The notes: generated from the letters alone by a model not told the origin. DNA of 64,000 bases from Streptomyces sp. AC550_RSS872 (GCF_019049285.1 NZ_JAGMUL010000021.1:62001-126000); one strand, 5' to 3'. Positions 25,450 through 36,196 are shown, numbered from the stretch's first letter. Translations and numbers: made by a program.

Positions 25450-27777
25450 ATGACGGGCTTCGCCCATCTGCACGTCGCGTCCGGTTACTCCGCTCGCTAC
25501 GGCGCCGCCCACCCGGAGCATCTCGCCGAGCGGGCGGCCGAGCGGGGCATGACGGCGCTCGCGCTCACCGACCGGGACACGGTCACCGGGGCCGTGCGGT
25601 TCGCGCGGGCATGCGCCGGCGCCGGGGTTCGGCCGATCTTCGGAATCGATCTCGCAGTGGAGGCCCTTGCGCCCCCGCCGCCCGCCCAGCGACGCCACAC
25701 CCCGGCGCGCGGTGGAGCGCACGTCATCGAGCCGCCTCTGCGGTTCGTGTTGCTCGCCCAGAACCGGACGGGATGGGCTCGGCTGTGCCGCATTACGTCG
25801 GCCGCCCATGCGGGTGCCGTGTCCGGAACGGCGCCGGTGGTGCCGTGGGAAGCGCTGCGCGAGTACGGCGGCGACCCCGGCCTGACCGTCCTGCTCGGAC
25901 CGCTCTCGGAGCCGGTGCGGGCCCTGGCGGTGGGCCGGGAAGACGTCGCGATGAAGCTGCTGGCGCCATGGAAGGAGATCTTCGGGAGGGAGGTCCGACT
26001 GGAAGTCGCCGCGCAGAAACGTTTTGGCACAGATCCGGGATCCCTGCGCCTGGCCGCCCGCACCCTCGCGCTGGCCGATCACACCCGCACTACCGCCGTA
26101 CTCTCCAACGCCGTCCGCTACGCCGACCCCGACCAGCATCGCCTCGCCGACGTCCTGGACGCCGCACGGCTGCTGCGCCCCATCGACCGGCGCCACCTGG
26201 ACAGTGGCCAGCGGTGGCTCAAGGACGAAAGGGCGATGGCAGTCATCGCGCAGATGGTCGCCGAGTGCGCCGGAGCTGGCATCCGACGGGCACGCCTCCT
26301 GATGGCGGACACCGCCGCCACGGCGGCCGCGTGCACCGTCGACCCCGCAGCGGACCTCGGCCTTGGCACGCCCCACTTCCCTGAACCGTCGCTCTTCGGC
26401 GCCGAGCCCGGAACGGGCGGAGCCGCACAGTTGCTGCGTCGGCAGTGCGAGGCAGGCATGACCCGACGTGGCCTCGACCGCGACCGGGCGGCGCTCGACC
26501 GGCTGGACGAGGAACTCGACGTGATCTCCAAGCTGGACTACAACTCGTACTTCCTCGCCGTCGGCCAAGTGGTGGCCGACATCCGGGCCAAGGGCATCAG
26601 GGTCGCCGCTCGCGGCTCGGGCGCGGGATCGATGGTCTGCCACGTGCTGGACATTGCAACCGCCAACCCGCTCGACCACCGCCTGCTGTTCGAACGCTTC
26701 CTGAGCGTGCGCCGAGCCTCACTGCCCGACATCGACATCGACGTGGAATCCGCCCGCCGGCTGGAGTGCTACGACACGATCTTCGAACGGTTCGGCAAGG
26801 AACGGGTCGCGGTCACCGCCATGCCCGAGACCTACCGGGCCCGCCGCGCCCTGCGCGACACCGGCCTCGCCCTCGGCATCGCGCCCGCAGACGTCGACCG
26901 GATCGCCAAAAGCTTCCCGCACCTGCGCGCCTCCGACATCACCAGCGCCCTCGCCGAACTGCCCGAACTGCGGCAACTGGCCGCCGAGGCACACCAGTAC
27001 GGACCGCTGTGGGAGCTCGCCGAGGGCCTCGACTCCTTGGTCCACGGCATGGCCATGCACCCCTGCGGCGTGGTCATCAGCGACGCCACCCTCCTGGACC
27101 GGCTGCCGGTGCAGCCCACCCCACAGGGCGACTACCCCATGGCCATGGCCGCGAAGGAGGAGATCGAGGCGCTCGGCAACATCAAACTCGACGTCCTGGG
27201 CGTACGGATGCAGTCCGCCATGGCCCACGCCGTCGACGAGATCGAACGGACCACCGGAAACCACATCGACCTCGACGACCCGCGGCAGGTGCCGCTCGAC
27301 GACGTCTTCGCCTTCAAGCTCATCCAGGAGAGCCAGACCCTGGGCGTATTTCAATTGGAGTCAGCCGGTCAACAAGATCTTTTGTCTCGGCTGCAGCCTC
27401 GCGATCCGCAGGACGTCATCGCCGACATCAGTCTCTTCCGCCCCGGTCCGGTCGCCGGAGGTATGCCCGAGCGGTACATTGCGGCCCGGCACGGTGGCGC
27501 GCCGTCCTATGCGCACCGGGACCTGGAGCCGGTACTCGCTGACACCTACGGCGTGACCATCTGGCACGAGCAGATCATCGAGACGCTGTCGGTGATGACC
27601 GGCTGCGACTATGCGCTGGCGGAGATCGCCCGGCGGTCACTCGGCGAGAAAGATCGGCTGCCCAGTATCAAGGACTGGTTCCACAGCCAGGCACGCGCGC
27701 GCGGCTACAGTTCGGCTGTTCGGGACGAGGTATGGAAGACCATCGAGGCCTTCGGCGCGTACGGCTTCTGCCGCGCC
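25450..27777 (+). pseudogene. dnaE2: dnaE2-type polymerase III alpha subunit, 5' part of split gene
   Basis: It has 776 codons from the ATG with GGAGG upstream. The PHP domain begins FAHLHVASGYSARYGAAH. The polymerase core has ARGSGAGSMVCHVLD, PDIDIDVESARR (catalytic Asp pair) and TLGVFQLESAGQQDLL, then LFRPGPVAGGMPE. The frame reaches AFGAYGFCRA and leaves dnaE2 homology exactly at CGCGCC; the fused frame adds only 14 foreign residues. The missing end is at the right edge of the window. Before insertion it would have been an SOS-induced error-prone polymerase (ImuC type). Excision of the element would restore it. Confidence 0.92.
27772..27777. repeat. Left attachment core CGCGCC
   Basis: CGCGCC ends the dnaE2 homology (codons for Arg-Ala). 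The same six bases start the resumed dnaE2 at 63,948. Just inside, the element begins TTCTT, which is mirrored by AAGAA inside the right core. Confidence 0.85.
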
Positions 27778-27895
27778 TTCTTGGGGCACTTCAGATCTGT
27801 CTCAGCGGCTGCCGCGTAACTCTTTCGGGTGACTGCGGTGCGGGTTGCCTCCCTGCTTCTCTACTGCTCATGGATGTCGCAGGGGAGGAGCAGGC

Positions 27896-29377
27896 ATGCA
27901 CTTGTTTGCAGTTGACTCGGAGGTGGCCCGAGCTCACTTAGACAGCCCGCTGTTGTCTGGTGAGGAGGCAGCAGCGTTGCTCGAGTACCGCGCGATCTCG
28001 GATGGCACGCCGGTCTTCCTGGACGACGAGACGATGATGCCGGTGGAACCCCTCTGTTCCTGGGGCCGCGGACTGTCCTATGCGGATCTGGCTGAGGGCA
28101 CGCTCAAGGAGTACGGCCGCATCTTGGCTCGCTTCGCTCTTCATCAAGAGAAGCGTGCCGGGGACGTGGTGGCAGCCACCGAATCGGATGTCGTGGCCTA
28201 CAAGCGGTTCCGGACCGAGGAGCAGCGCAGGCCGGTCGGTGTATCGGCGTGGTCGAAGGAATCGGGGCTGCTCGATCAGTTCTTCGGGTTTCTGGTCGAG
28301 CGCGGGTATCTGGCTCGTCGACCAGTCCGGGTGGCTTCCAGAGGGCGTAACGCGCTCACTCCGCGGCTTCGGCGAACCATGGACATCCGGCACCTGACGT
28401 TCGAGCAGTTCAGGTACTTCCGCGACGTCGGACTCGGCGGCCAGCACCCTGACTCCCGGGTCAATCGTTCATTCCGGGGCAGCGCTCCGCATCGAGGACG
28501 GGCTGCGGCTGATCTCGCTCTGGGAACAGGGATGCGCTGGCAGGAGTGGGCCACTCTACTGCTACCGGAACTGGGGTTGGGGCTGGGACGCCCCGGGGAG
28601 GCCTGCGAGTTCACGGTCCAGGCCTGCGCGAAGTACGGCAAAGCGCGCACGATCTATGTCCCCGAGGATTCCATCGACACGGTGGAGACCTATTTCCTGT
28701 TGGAGCGTCCCGAACTGGCCCAACGGTCAGCGGCGAACCTTGGTCGGCGCAAGCGGGACATGTTTGTGGTGTCACGGGTCGAGTCCGAGTCCGGCGTCCT
28801 GCGCGGGGTACTGGACGGTGTGAACCGCGAGTTCACGATGGCTGCGATGCCGCCGAAGCTGCGGCGGATCACCGTGAAGGAAGGGGAATTCGGCCTGGAG
28901 GCGCTCACGGTGTTCATCTGCCGAGGTGGTCTGATGCCAGGGGCGGATTCCTGGAAGCGCTACCGGCACGCCGCCTGGCGGAGAATGGTGGAGTTGGCGG
29001 ACGAGACGACACCGCGCTTGCCGGCGAAGAGGTGGCGCTGGCATGACCTGCGGCATACATACGCCCTCCAGTTGCTGAGCTATCTGGAGCGACAGTTGGA
29101 CGGGTACGAGGCGGAATATGAGGCCCGTGCCCGACGGCACCGCTCCTACCTCACGGGCCATATTCGCTACAACCCGTTGCTGATTGTCAGCCGCCGACTG
29201 GGGCACTCCAACCCGCAAACCACTTATGCCTACCTCGAGTACACGGACGACCTGGTGCACGAGTTCGAGGAGGCCTTCGGCGGTTGGCTGGGGGAAGCGG
29301 GTGAGGAGGCTACCTATGCGCAGATCGCAGCGCACGCCTTCAAGGTGGATCTCCCCGCGTTGAACGGGGGCTTGTGA
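27896..29377 (+). CDS. Tyrosine recombinase 1 of the trio (TnpA-like)
   Basis: The 493-aa protein starts at ATG 27896 with GGGGAGGAG upstream. The catalytic residues of tyrosine recombinases are present: Arg near 213 in ALGTGMRWQEW, HDLRH near 383, GHSN near 435 and Tyr in TTYAYLEY near 446. An N-terminal SAM-like core-binding domain is suggested by LAEGTLKEYGRILARFALHQ. It is the first gene inside the left end and probably performs strand exchange with recombinase 3. Its stop overlaps the ATG of the next gene (TGATG). Confidence 0.92.
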   Translation: MHLFAVDSEVARAHLDSPLLSGEEAAALLEYRAISDGTPVFLDDETMMPVEPLCSWGRGLSYADLAEGTLKEYGRILARFALHQEKRAGDVVAATESDVVAYKRFRTEEQRRPVGVSAWSKESGLLDQFFGFLVERGYLARRPVRVASRGRNALTPRLRRTMDIRHLTFEQFRYFRDVGLGGQHPDSRVNRSFRGSAPHRGRAAADLALGTGMRWQEWATLLLPELGLGLGRPGEACEFTVQACAKYGKARTIYVPEDSIDTVETYFLLERPELAQRSAANLGRRKRDMFVVSRVESESGVLRGVLDGVNREFTMAAMPPKLRRITVKEGEFGLEALTVFICRGGLMPGADSWKRYRHAAWRRMVELADETTPRLPAKRWRWHDLRHTYALQLLSYLERQLDGYEAEYEARARRHRSYLTGHIRYNPLLIVSRRLGHSNPQTTYAYLEYTDDLVHEFEEAFGGWLGEAGEEATYAQIAAHAFKVDLPALNGGL

Positions 29378-31319
29378 TGGCCCGGCGCCGCTACAGCGAA
29401 GAGGTGCTACGGCAGGCTCTTGATTCCCCCCCGGACCTGCGGGGCGCCTGGGCTTGCGGGTCGTCAGTTGCATAACAGAGCACGGTCGTGAGGGGCTTCA
29501 CTTTGTCGCCCCAGGGGAATATCGCTGCTCGCGGTTGGTTGCCCAACTGGCAGATGAATGGGTCGAGTACGTTGCAGCGACCAAGATCTCTCGTGGACCT
29601 GTGGCGACTTACAGCCGTGCGATTGATCGGTTGGGAAAGTTCGTGGATGCCACGCCGGAAACATCTGACCCTGTGGAGTCGCTCTCGTTGGAGAGCGAAA
29701 GTATGGTCCGGCTGTTGGCCAGGTGGGAGCGGAGCCTGCCCGAGAGGTACTCAGCGGGGTCGAAGTGGCCCAAATTTCTCGCTGACGCAGTGCGGTTGCT
29801 GATCGTACGGAGGGACGACCATGCGGAGCGCGACGTGGATGGAGGCTTAGCTCAATTCGCCCGAGGCAAGACACTGATCGCCGCTGGCGAGTCCGCGGAA
29901 CGCGATGAGTTCACCCTCGTGGAAAAGCGTGCGATGGTACGTGCAGCGTGGAATGCGGTGATCGCGCTGGAGAAACGACTCGCTGAGGGCTGGGCCATGG
30001 CTGGACAGGGCCGCCACCCTGACCGCGGCAGCTGGTTAAGTATTCCCGATCTGCTTTGGGGGCTGTCATGCGGAGAGATCGACCTCAGGGAAATTAGCGC
30101 TTCCTTGCCCGTTCTCCGGAAATGGCCTCCAGAACTTCAGAAACTGGTCCAGTACGACGACGGCACCCCCATCTACCCGCAAACGGCAAAGCTCAGGCTC
30201 AATTCTCAATTGGTGGCGCAGCTGTATCCTACGACTCAGGACCTCCATGCCTTCCGCGTTCTCCTGGTCGACACGACTGGGCATGCGTCGGAGGAGGTGA
30301 CCTCTTTCGGTGAAGGCGACGTGGAATTCCTGCCCCACGGGGTGCGGCTGACCTTTGTGAAGAAGCGGGCCGAACTGGTGCGGCACCGAGCCTTCCGTGA
30401 CACCGCCGCGGAGAGCGGCGGAGACGAACAGGCGAGCACGTACGACATCACGGATGGTCCGCGACGCGAGGCCAGTGCCGTGGTGCGACGCCTGCTTGCC
30501 GTGACAGCGAAGGCCCGAGAGAAGGCCCCTCACCTCCCGCACACCCTGTTTGTAGCGGCCAGGGTGCGTGCAGGTCACTCCTTGGTCTTCGACCACTGGG
30601 TTCCCAACGGAGGGCCGGAAACAAGGTTCGAAGGTTGGCTGGCCTCGGTCGGCGTGGAGGTGATCGGAGAGAAACACATTGGACGGCTGCGTAAATCCAC
30701 CAAGGTGGAGAAGGCTATCGCTTCAGGAGGGCGAATCAGTGCGGCTGCTGACGACCACCTGGAGGAGACCTTCGCAGGCCATTACGCCCAGGGAACGACT
30801 TTACGCGTCCTGTCCGGGCGGGTGATTGCCACAGCCCAGGACCACTGGTTCCACAAGGCAGTCCAGGGACCGACCGTAGTCGCTGCGGACGCTGAGGGCG
30901 CGCTGAAGGACACAGAGGCACTGAAGTCGCTGGGGCTGGAAGAAGACCAGGCTGAAGGCATCATCCGGGGGCAGCTCGACATGGGCGTCTCGCATTGCAA
31001 AGACCCCTACGACTCGCCGTTCAGCCCTCGGGGAGAACTATGCGCGGTGGCACCCTTGCGATGCCTGGAATGCCGCAACGCCTGGATCCTGCCAGGTCAG
31101 TTGCCGCAACTGCTGTTGTTTGAACGGCACTTGGAGAACCTGAAACGCCGCATGCCACCGAAGAGCTTCACGGCCCTGTGGGGCCAGAGCTACGTGAACC
31201 TTCGTGCGGTGCTGGCCGCTCGCAGCGACCAGGAGCTCGCTCTCGCCCGGAAGAGCATTGAAGCCGCCCGAGCAGAGCTGAATCTACCGCTGACGGCACA
31301 AGTGGAGTTCGATCAATGA
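29377..31319 (+). CDS. Tyrosine recombinase-like protein 2, frameshift near start
   Basis: The long frame encodes about 620 residues from 29,454 and has no good start. An ATG overlapping the previous stop (29377) begins MARRRYSEEVLRQALDSPP but ends after 32 codons. One extra C in the C7 run (29426-29432) would join the two into one 648-residue protein. The C-terminal part has KHIGRLRKSTK and AGHYAQGTTLR, like box II, but box I reads TTGHASEEV, where Arg would be expected. It may be a structural partner of the other two recombinases. GELCAVAPLRCLECRNAW gives a late Cys site. Confidence 0.78.
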
Positions 31320-33427
31320 CTATTAACGATCCCGCCGGGCGTCTCACTTCGCTGCTGTTCAGAGACGACGAACCGGTCTTGCAGGGCCGTGCCCTGTTGA
31401 GCGCGGCTCGTCGCCCCGGAGCCCGAGTCCCGCTCTTCGGAGACACTGATTCCTGGGACTGCAACGGAGTGCTACGGCGCCCCGCCAATCTCAAAGCCAA
31501 TGAGTGGCAGGTTCCCTTCACGGTGGAACTGGCAGAACCGTTCTGGAACCTGCTGGCCAGAGAGATGGCCATGGTGATGGCCAATCCACAGCACGAAGCG
31601 CTACAGAAGGCGGGCATTTACCTGGGTGACACCCCGGCCTCGGTTAGTACCTTGCGAGGGGCGGTCTACCAGCTGCGTGCCGTGATCAACTGGGCCGACG
31701 ACGCAGGGCTCCCGCCGAATCCGCGGGGGTGGACAGCGACTGACTTGAAGCGCCGTGTGAAGACTCTGGACGCCTCGCTGAGCGCAGCCAGTGTCATTGG
31801 AATCGTGTCCTTCATCCGCAGGATGGTGCGCATGAGCTCGGCGCTGAGCGGCGGATGGCCGGCAGAGGAACCTTGGCCGGGGAAAAGCGCCAAAGCTGTG
31901 GCCAAAGCAACCAGAACCGATGTGGTCTCGACCAAGCCCATCCCGCCCGAGATCTGGTTCACTATGGTGCGCGCAGCATTTGCCTATGTCCACACCTTCG
32001 CCCCCGATGTACTCCGCGCGATCCGGCGCCGGGATGAACTCCTTCGATCGGCGAGGGCATCCATCATTGACGCCTCACACACTCTCGATACCTGGCTGGC
32101 CAACCCAACCAACCAGGTCCCGGTCCACTACGCACGGGACTTGCCCGCAGGTCATCCACCGGCCGTCAACTGGCCGCTGATGACGCTGCTCCTGGGAATC
32201 GTCCCGACGCTTCAAGGAGCCGTCTTCGGAGCGCGCCAAAGTGCCCTGGCTCGGAGTAGGCGAGCGGCGGTGCTCGAGGCGGTGGAGCAGGGGCGGTACA
32301 CACACCAAGGGCTGGTCGAGGATCTCGCCCAAGTCACTCGATCCGACGGCAGTACGGGTCCTTGGCACCCAGGCATTCAGCAAGGCCACATCGAGTACCT
32401 TCGGACTGCACTACGCAACGCGGCGTTTGTACTGGTCGCAGCATTGTCGATGATGCGTGACTCCGAACTCCATGAGATCGGGAGGGGGTGCATCGTCGAG
32501 CACTGCAACACGCCGGCCGTTGCCTCCACTCTGCAGAAAGGCCATCCAAACCGGCCCCGGAAGCACTGGTGGATCACAGAGCCGGTAGTCGAGGCCATCG
32601 AACTCGCCGACTCCCTCTCCCTGCACGCCGAGCGAGTCTTCGCCCCGTTCAAGCGACCCAAGACCAGCGAAGCCATCGACGGCGCCTTGATGATCGATTC
32701 CTTCACTCGCTTCGTTAACGCTCATGCCGCATGGTCCGGACTGGACCCAATCCCCGCCGGCAGGGTCAGACCGCACATGTTCCGTCGCACCATGGCTATG
32801 CTTACCGACCAATTTGCTGGCTCCGAGATTGCCTTGGGTATCCAGCTCAAACACATCGCTACCCGGGCCTTGGCCAACCGCTCCACTCGTGGATACGCGG
32901 CCCCCGACGAAGCCTGGGCCAAGCATCTGGAAGGGGCGATCGAAGCTGCTAGGTTTCGCCGACTCCGGACTCTGTACAACGAGCACAAGGACGGCAAGAC
33001 GATCGGATACGGTCCTGGCGCCGACCGCGTCAAGCAAGCCTTCGACGACATTGAGGACACCGTTCGAGCTCGGGGAGGCGACTCCCGCGTCGAGGAGGAC
33101 CTGCTGCGCAAGGCCCGGATCACCATCCGATTCGGAGCCTTGAACAACTGCCTCTTCGACCCGAGCAACCCTTCAGGCGCGATCTGCCTGGAGAACACCG
33201 TTATCCCCGAAGGTCACACAGGCCCGCTGGACTGGCGCTGTCGTCCCGACCGCTGCCACAACTCCATGATCGGCATCGAGCATGTCCCCATCTATGACGC
33301 GCACCGCCGCGAACAAATTAAGTTGCTGGAGACGCCAGGGCTGCCGAGCCTTCGCAAGGACCTGATTTCCCGCGAAGTCGAACGCGCCGAGGCCGTCCTG
33401 AAGTTGACCTCGCAGGAGGAGACATGA
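31316..33427 (+). CDS. Tyrosine recombinase 3 of the trio (TnpB-like)
   Basis: The 703-aa protein is coupled to the previous gene by ATGA. Catalytic residues are visible: Arg near 380 in LSMMRDSELHEI, RPHMFRRTMA near 486, LKHIATR near 515 and Tyr in RSTRGYAAP near 527. A C-terminal Cys cluster (NNCLFD, AICLEN, WRCRPDRCHNSM) follows, as in large TnpB-type recombinases. The N-terminal 350 residues should bind DNA. With genes 1 and 2 it forms the integration machine of the element. Confidence 0.9.
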   Translation: MTINDPAGRLTSLLFRDDEPVLQGRALLSAARRPGARVPLFGDTDSWDCNGVLRRPANLKANEWQVPFTVELAEPFWNLLAREMAMVMANPQHEALQKAGIYLGDTPASVSTLRGAVYQLRAVINWADDAGLPPNPRGWTATDLKRRVKTLDASLSAASVIGIVSFIRRMVRMSSALSGGWPAEEPWPGKSAKAVAKATRTDVVSTKPIPPEIWFTMVRAAFAYVHTFAPDVLRAIRRRDELLRSARASIIDASHTLDTWLANPTNQVPVHYARDLPAGHPPAVNWPLMTLLLGIVPTLQGAVFGARQSALARSRRAAVLEAVEQGRYTHQGLVEDLAQVTRSDGSTGPWHPGIQQGHIEYLRTALRNAAFVLVAALSMMRDSELHEIGRGCIVEHCNTPAVASTLQKGHPNRPRKHWWITEPVVEAIELADSLSLHAERVFAPFKRPKTSEAIDGALMIDSFTRFVNAHAAWSGLDPIPAGRVRPHMFRRTMAMLTDQFAGSEIALGIQLKHIATRALANRSTRGYAAPDEAWAKHLEGAIEAARFRRLRTLYNEHKDGKTIGYGPGADRVKQAFDDIEDTVRARGGDSRVEEDLLRKARITIRFGALNNCLFDPSNPSGAICLENTVIPEGHTGPLDWRCRPDRCHNSMIGIEHVPIYDAHRREQIKLLETPGLPSLRKDLISREVERAEAVLKLTSQEET

Positions 33428-33846
33428 GTGCCGACGCCCACGCGGTCGATCGCGTGTCCCCGAGGACCGCGCAGGCTCTGGAGTCCGCGATGGAGAGGCT
33501 CTTCGCCGGTAAGCCTCAACGCACCGATGGCCGGTTGACGAAAGAGAACCTCTGGCGGGAGGCCCAGGTCAGCCGGGCGACCATGAACCGGGCCACGGGC
33601 ATCCTCGCTCGGTGGGACGCGCACGTCGCCCACCATGGGAAAACCACCCCCGGCGAGGCGCGCCGCGACGAGGATATCACCCGCATCCGCCGGAAACTCG
33701 CGGACAAGACCCAGGAATGCACCGCGCTGAAACGCAAGCTCCAGGCCGCTGCCACCGCCATCGCCGCCCTCCACCATGACAACCAAGCTCTGCGTGACGA
33801 ACTCGGACGGCGTGGGGGAACCGTAGTTCCGCTGCGCCGAGATTGA
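33424..33846 (+). CDS. DUF6262 / TnpC-like recombinase helper
   Basis: The 140-aa protein is coupled by ATGA to recombinase 3. The N-terminal half has a helix-turn-helix-like part (LTKENLWREAQVSRATMNRA), and the C-terminal half is a coiled coil (IRRKLADKTQECTALKRKLQ). Small coiled-coil proteins at this place (TnpC of Tn554, DUF6262 in actinobacteria) help the recombinases or set orientation. It ends the recombinase operon. Confidence 0.85.
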   Translation: MSADAHAVDRVSPRTAQALESAMERLFAGKPQRTDGRLTKENLWREAQVSRATMNRATGILARWDAHVAHHGKTTPGEARRDEDITRIRRKLADKTQECTALKRKLQAAATAIAALHHDNQALRDELGRRGGTVVPLRRD

Positions 33847-33896
33847 ATCCCTGACAGGAGGAGTCCCAACAGCAGCCATGGCCGGTAGGCCGGAAA

Positions 33897-35099
33897 TCAG
33901 TCAAAGGCGTGGATGATGGAATCAATGATTGCGCGGATTCCGTTCCAGTCTTCGTCGTCGGCGCTGTTCCCGGCCTGTGCTGCCGCCGCCTTCCGGCGGA
34001 ATCGCTTCTGCGCGGCCTTTTTGTCAGCGCCAGAGAGGGCACCCTGGCGGCGCCCGAGGCGGGCGACCATGCCACCCCAGTGGACGGGCATCAGCGTGCC
34101 GTCGGCGCGGGTCAGCACGTCCTGGCCGAAGTACATCTCCAGTGATCCCGCCGCCCCATTGACATCGGTCGGCGTGAGCACGCCGGTGTCTGGGTCGACA
34201 GCAGGGTAAGCGGCGAGAAACTCCAGCGGGGGGTAGTGGAGCACGCGGCAGGACGAAGGATGCTTACGAGCTGTGAGGTTGGCGAGCCCGTCGTGACCGG
34301 CTGTGTCGTTATCGGCGATGGCAACGAAGCGGTTGGCTACGCCGGCCACGATGAAGGCGTCCACGGTCTTCACCAAGGCGCCGACGTTTCGTTCGGCCGG
34401 AGCCAGACGGAAGTTCATGAAATTGACGAAGCCGACCAGATGCGGGTGCGTGACGCGCATCCCCAGTTCAAGCAGGTCCGCATCTGTGCTCCCCTCGGTC
34501 AGCACGAGTAGAGGCGCGTTCTGGGCGACCTCGGCCAGTTGCTCGCTGCGAGCTTGACTGGCGAGAGGCTGGTGCGGGTCCACGCTGATGCCCTCGCGGT
34601 CGAGCTCGGACAAGTCCAGACCAGCCAGCGCCTGCGCGGGGCTGCACTCCAGCAGCACCCTCACGAGGTTCCGGATCTCCATGTGCCAACTGAGCCCATC
34701 GATGACCATGCTCAGCTTGGGCCAGCGGTCAAAGAACTCCTCGTGGCCCCAGGAGGAGCCGTCGGTAGCGAGGATGGCGCGAAGCTCGTCCAGGAAGTCG
34801 GCCCGACCTGGAACGGGATGCGGGAGCCGGTCGGAAGGAGGCTGCTCGGCGAGCGTGTCCAGCGCGGTATCGAGGTCCGCGGCTGCGCGACCGGATGTGA
34901 TGCCCAGAGCATGAAGCCGCTCGAGCAGGACGTGAACGGTCGTGAGATAGCCGCAGCTAATGGCGGACTCGCCGTCGGCAGCGTGGAGGCAGGACTGGCG
35001 CTCGGACTCTGCGAACAGCGCTGCGACTTCAGGGAAGTAGCTGTAGCCGGCAGGCAGGAACCTGTGCCCGCCCACCATGACCCAGGAGTAGTCCGCCAT
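33897..35099 (-). CDS. HEPN/Toprim-domain protein, probable defence factor
   Basis: The 400-aa protein begins DYSWVMVGGHRFLPAG, like the HEPN/Toprim N-terminal module. A helical middle is followed by a Toprim fold: the Glu at 202 in LVLTEGSTDADLL and the DND motif at 263-265 in FVAIADNDTAG. A basic C-terminus (KKAAQKRFRRKAAAA) could bind nucleic acid. Toprim proteins of this type cut or nick nucleic acid in phage defence systems. It is the first cargo gene after the recombinases and faces them. Confidence 0.75.
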   Translation of the reverse strand: MADYSWVMVGGHRFLPAGYSYFPEVAALFAESERQSCLHAADGESAISCGYLTTVHVLLERLHALGITSGRAAADLDTALDTLAEQPPSDRLPHPVPGRADFLDELRAILATDGSSWGHEEFFDRWPKLSMVIDGLSWHMEIRNLVRVLLECSPAQALAGLDLSELDREGISVDPHQPLASQARSEQLAEVAQNAPLLVLTEGSTDADLLELGMRVTHPHLVGFVNFMNFRLAPAERNVGALVKTVDAFIVAGVANRFVAIADNDTAGHDGLANLTARKHPSSCRVLHYPPLEFLAAYPAVDPDTGVLTPTDVNGAAGSLEMYFGQDVLTRADGTLMPVHWGGMVARLGRRQGALSGADKKAAQKRFRRKAAAAQAGNSADDEDWNGIRAIIDSIIHAFD

Positions 35100-35236
35100 A
35101 ACTTCATTCTCACGGCTGTTTTCATGGCCGACTGCATTCGTTGTCGACTTTGACAGCTTCTGGCACCCGCCTACAGTCGACGCCGCCCGGAGCGATCATC
35201 CCGCATGGGGCAGGTTTAGGAGGGCACTTGAGGTAT

Positions 35237-35674
35237 TCACTGGGCAACGAGATCCCACGTTGCGTTGAACCACTTCCGCCAGTCGTCCACCTTCTCGGAG
35301 GCGGGCGAGTGCGGGTCGTCGTCCTTCGCGTCGTAGGTGAACGAGGCTCCGATACTTAGCAGGTCAATCGCTTCCACGGCCTTGGCGTGCGCCGTCAGGT
35401 AGACCGGACGCCTGACTGGCACGTACGGCGCGGACAGTACCGCCGAGTTGTTGATCAGGTACAGCATGAGCGACGGCGTGAACCTCACCCGGCGGATCTC
35501 GATGTCCACGTCCGGCACCAGTCTGTCGGACCTGAGGCCATGGATCTTGCTCTCGATGTCAGCCGTGCTCATGCGTGTGATGTCGAGGTGGCGTTGCCAC
35601 ACCGCCGCGTTGTCCTCGTCGTTCACGGCCCTTGGATAGAACTGGTCCGCTAGATCCTCGTGCGGCGGGCGCAT
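35237..35674 (-). CDS. Hypothetical protein, 145 aa
   Basis: The start ATG at 35674 is fixed by AGGAGG six bases upstream (an ATG at 35689 overlaps the ribosome site). The sequence has WQRHLDITRMSTADIESK, VDIEIRRVRFTPSLMLYLIN, YLTAHAKAVEAIDLLSIGA and ends WRKWFNATWDLV. This layout resembles the C-terminal sensor part of some Streptomyces regulators with a phospholipase-D-like fold, but no HKD motif is present. Function unknown. Confidence 0.6.
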   Translation of the reverse strand: MRPPHEDLADQFYPRAVNDEDNAAVWQRHLDITRMSTADIESKIHGLRSDRLVPDVDIEIRRVRFTPSLMLYLINNSAVLSAPYVPVRRPVYLTAHAKAVEAIDLLSIGASFTYDAKDDDPHSPASEKVDDWRKWFNATWDLVAQ

Positions 35675-35851
35675 TTCCGACCTCCTCATCCTCAGGGCCG
35701 GATCTGGGCGACGACAGGGCGTGGCCTACCAGCGCGTACCGGGTCCGCCCCGCAGCTCCGCACCTGGGTGGCAGCCTGGCCTGCCGCGCTGCACACCGAG
35801 CCGAGCCGTTGCGATCCTCGTCAAGGCCGACGTAAAGCAACGGCAGTAGGT

Positions 35852-36196
35852 CTAGAGCCGCACGCCGAGCCGGAGCGCCTCTGAGCTGATCCACGCCGCT
35901 CGTCGGCCCGCCTCCGCGGCACGGTCGTACGCGGCACCATTCAAATGACTCGGAATGGGGAGCGGGCGCCCCCAACTGTCCAGAAGCAAGCGCGCTTTCC
36001 ACGGCAGCGGGTACAGGTCTGCGGAGGCGTAGCAGTCGTCCCACGAGATCCAGTGGCCTCGCGGAGGGCAGACACGGTCCGCGTGGACGGTGGCGAGAAG
36101 ACGGTGTGCATCCTCGCCACCGAGGGCTTCCTCGTGCTGAGGACTGTCCAGCATGCGGCTGACGAACTTGGCGGCGCTGACTCGGCGGTTGTTCAT
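35852..36196 (-). CDS. Hypothetical protein, 114 aa
   Basis: ATG 36196 has GGGAGAA upstream and gives MNNRRVSAAKFVSRMLDSPQ. The rest is soluble, with WISWDDCYASADLYPLPWKARLLLDSWGRPLP. No family is recognised. It lies downstream of the helicase on the same strand with a 78-base gap, so it may belong to that transcript. Confidence 0.6.
   Translation of the reverse strand: MNNRRVSAAKFVSRMLDSPQHEEALGGEDAHRLLATVHADRVCPPRGHWISWDDCYASADLYPLPWKARLLLDSWGRPLPIPSHLNGAAYDRAAEAGRRAAWISSEALRLGVRL

Larger units (their letters stand above)
21175..27777. mobile_element. Accessory island 1, left part
   Basis: The left edge is the abrupt change from imuB to helicase sequence near 21,175. It holds a truncated helicase, a broken small gene, DUF6083 and XRE genes on the minus strand, then a Cys-rich gene and dnaE2 on the plus strand. 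No integrase is seen in the visible part. The right end must lie beyond the window because dnaE2 resumes there after the inserted element. Boundary repeats were not found, so the mechanism (insertion with deletion, or recombination) is open. Confidence 0.6.

Noticed and set aside
29454..31319. TTG 29,454 as the true start of recombinase 2
   Set aside because: There is no ribosome site, and a coupled ATG with a matching peptide lies 77 bases upstream; a shift in the C7 run explains both.
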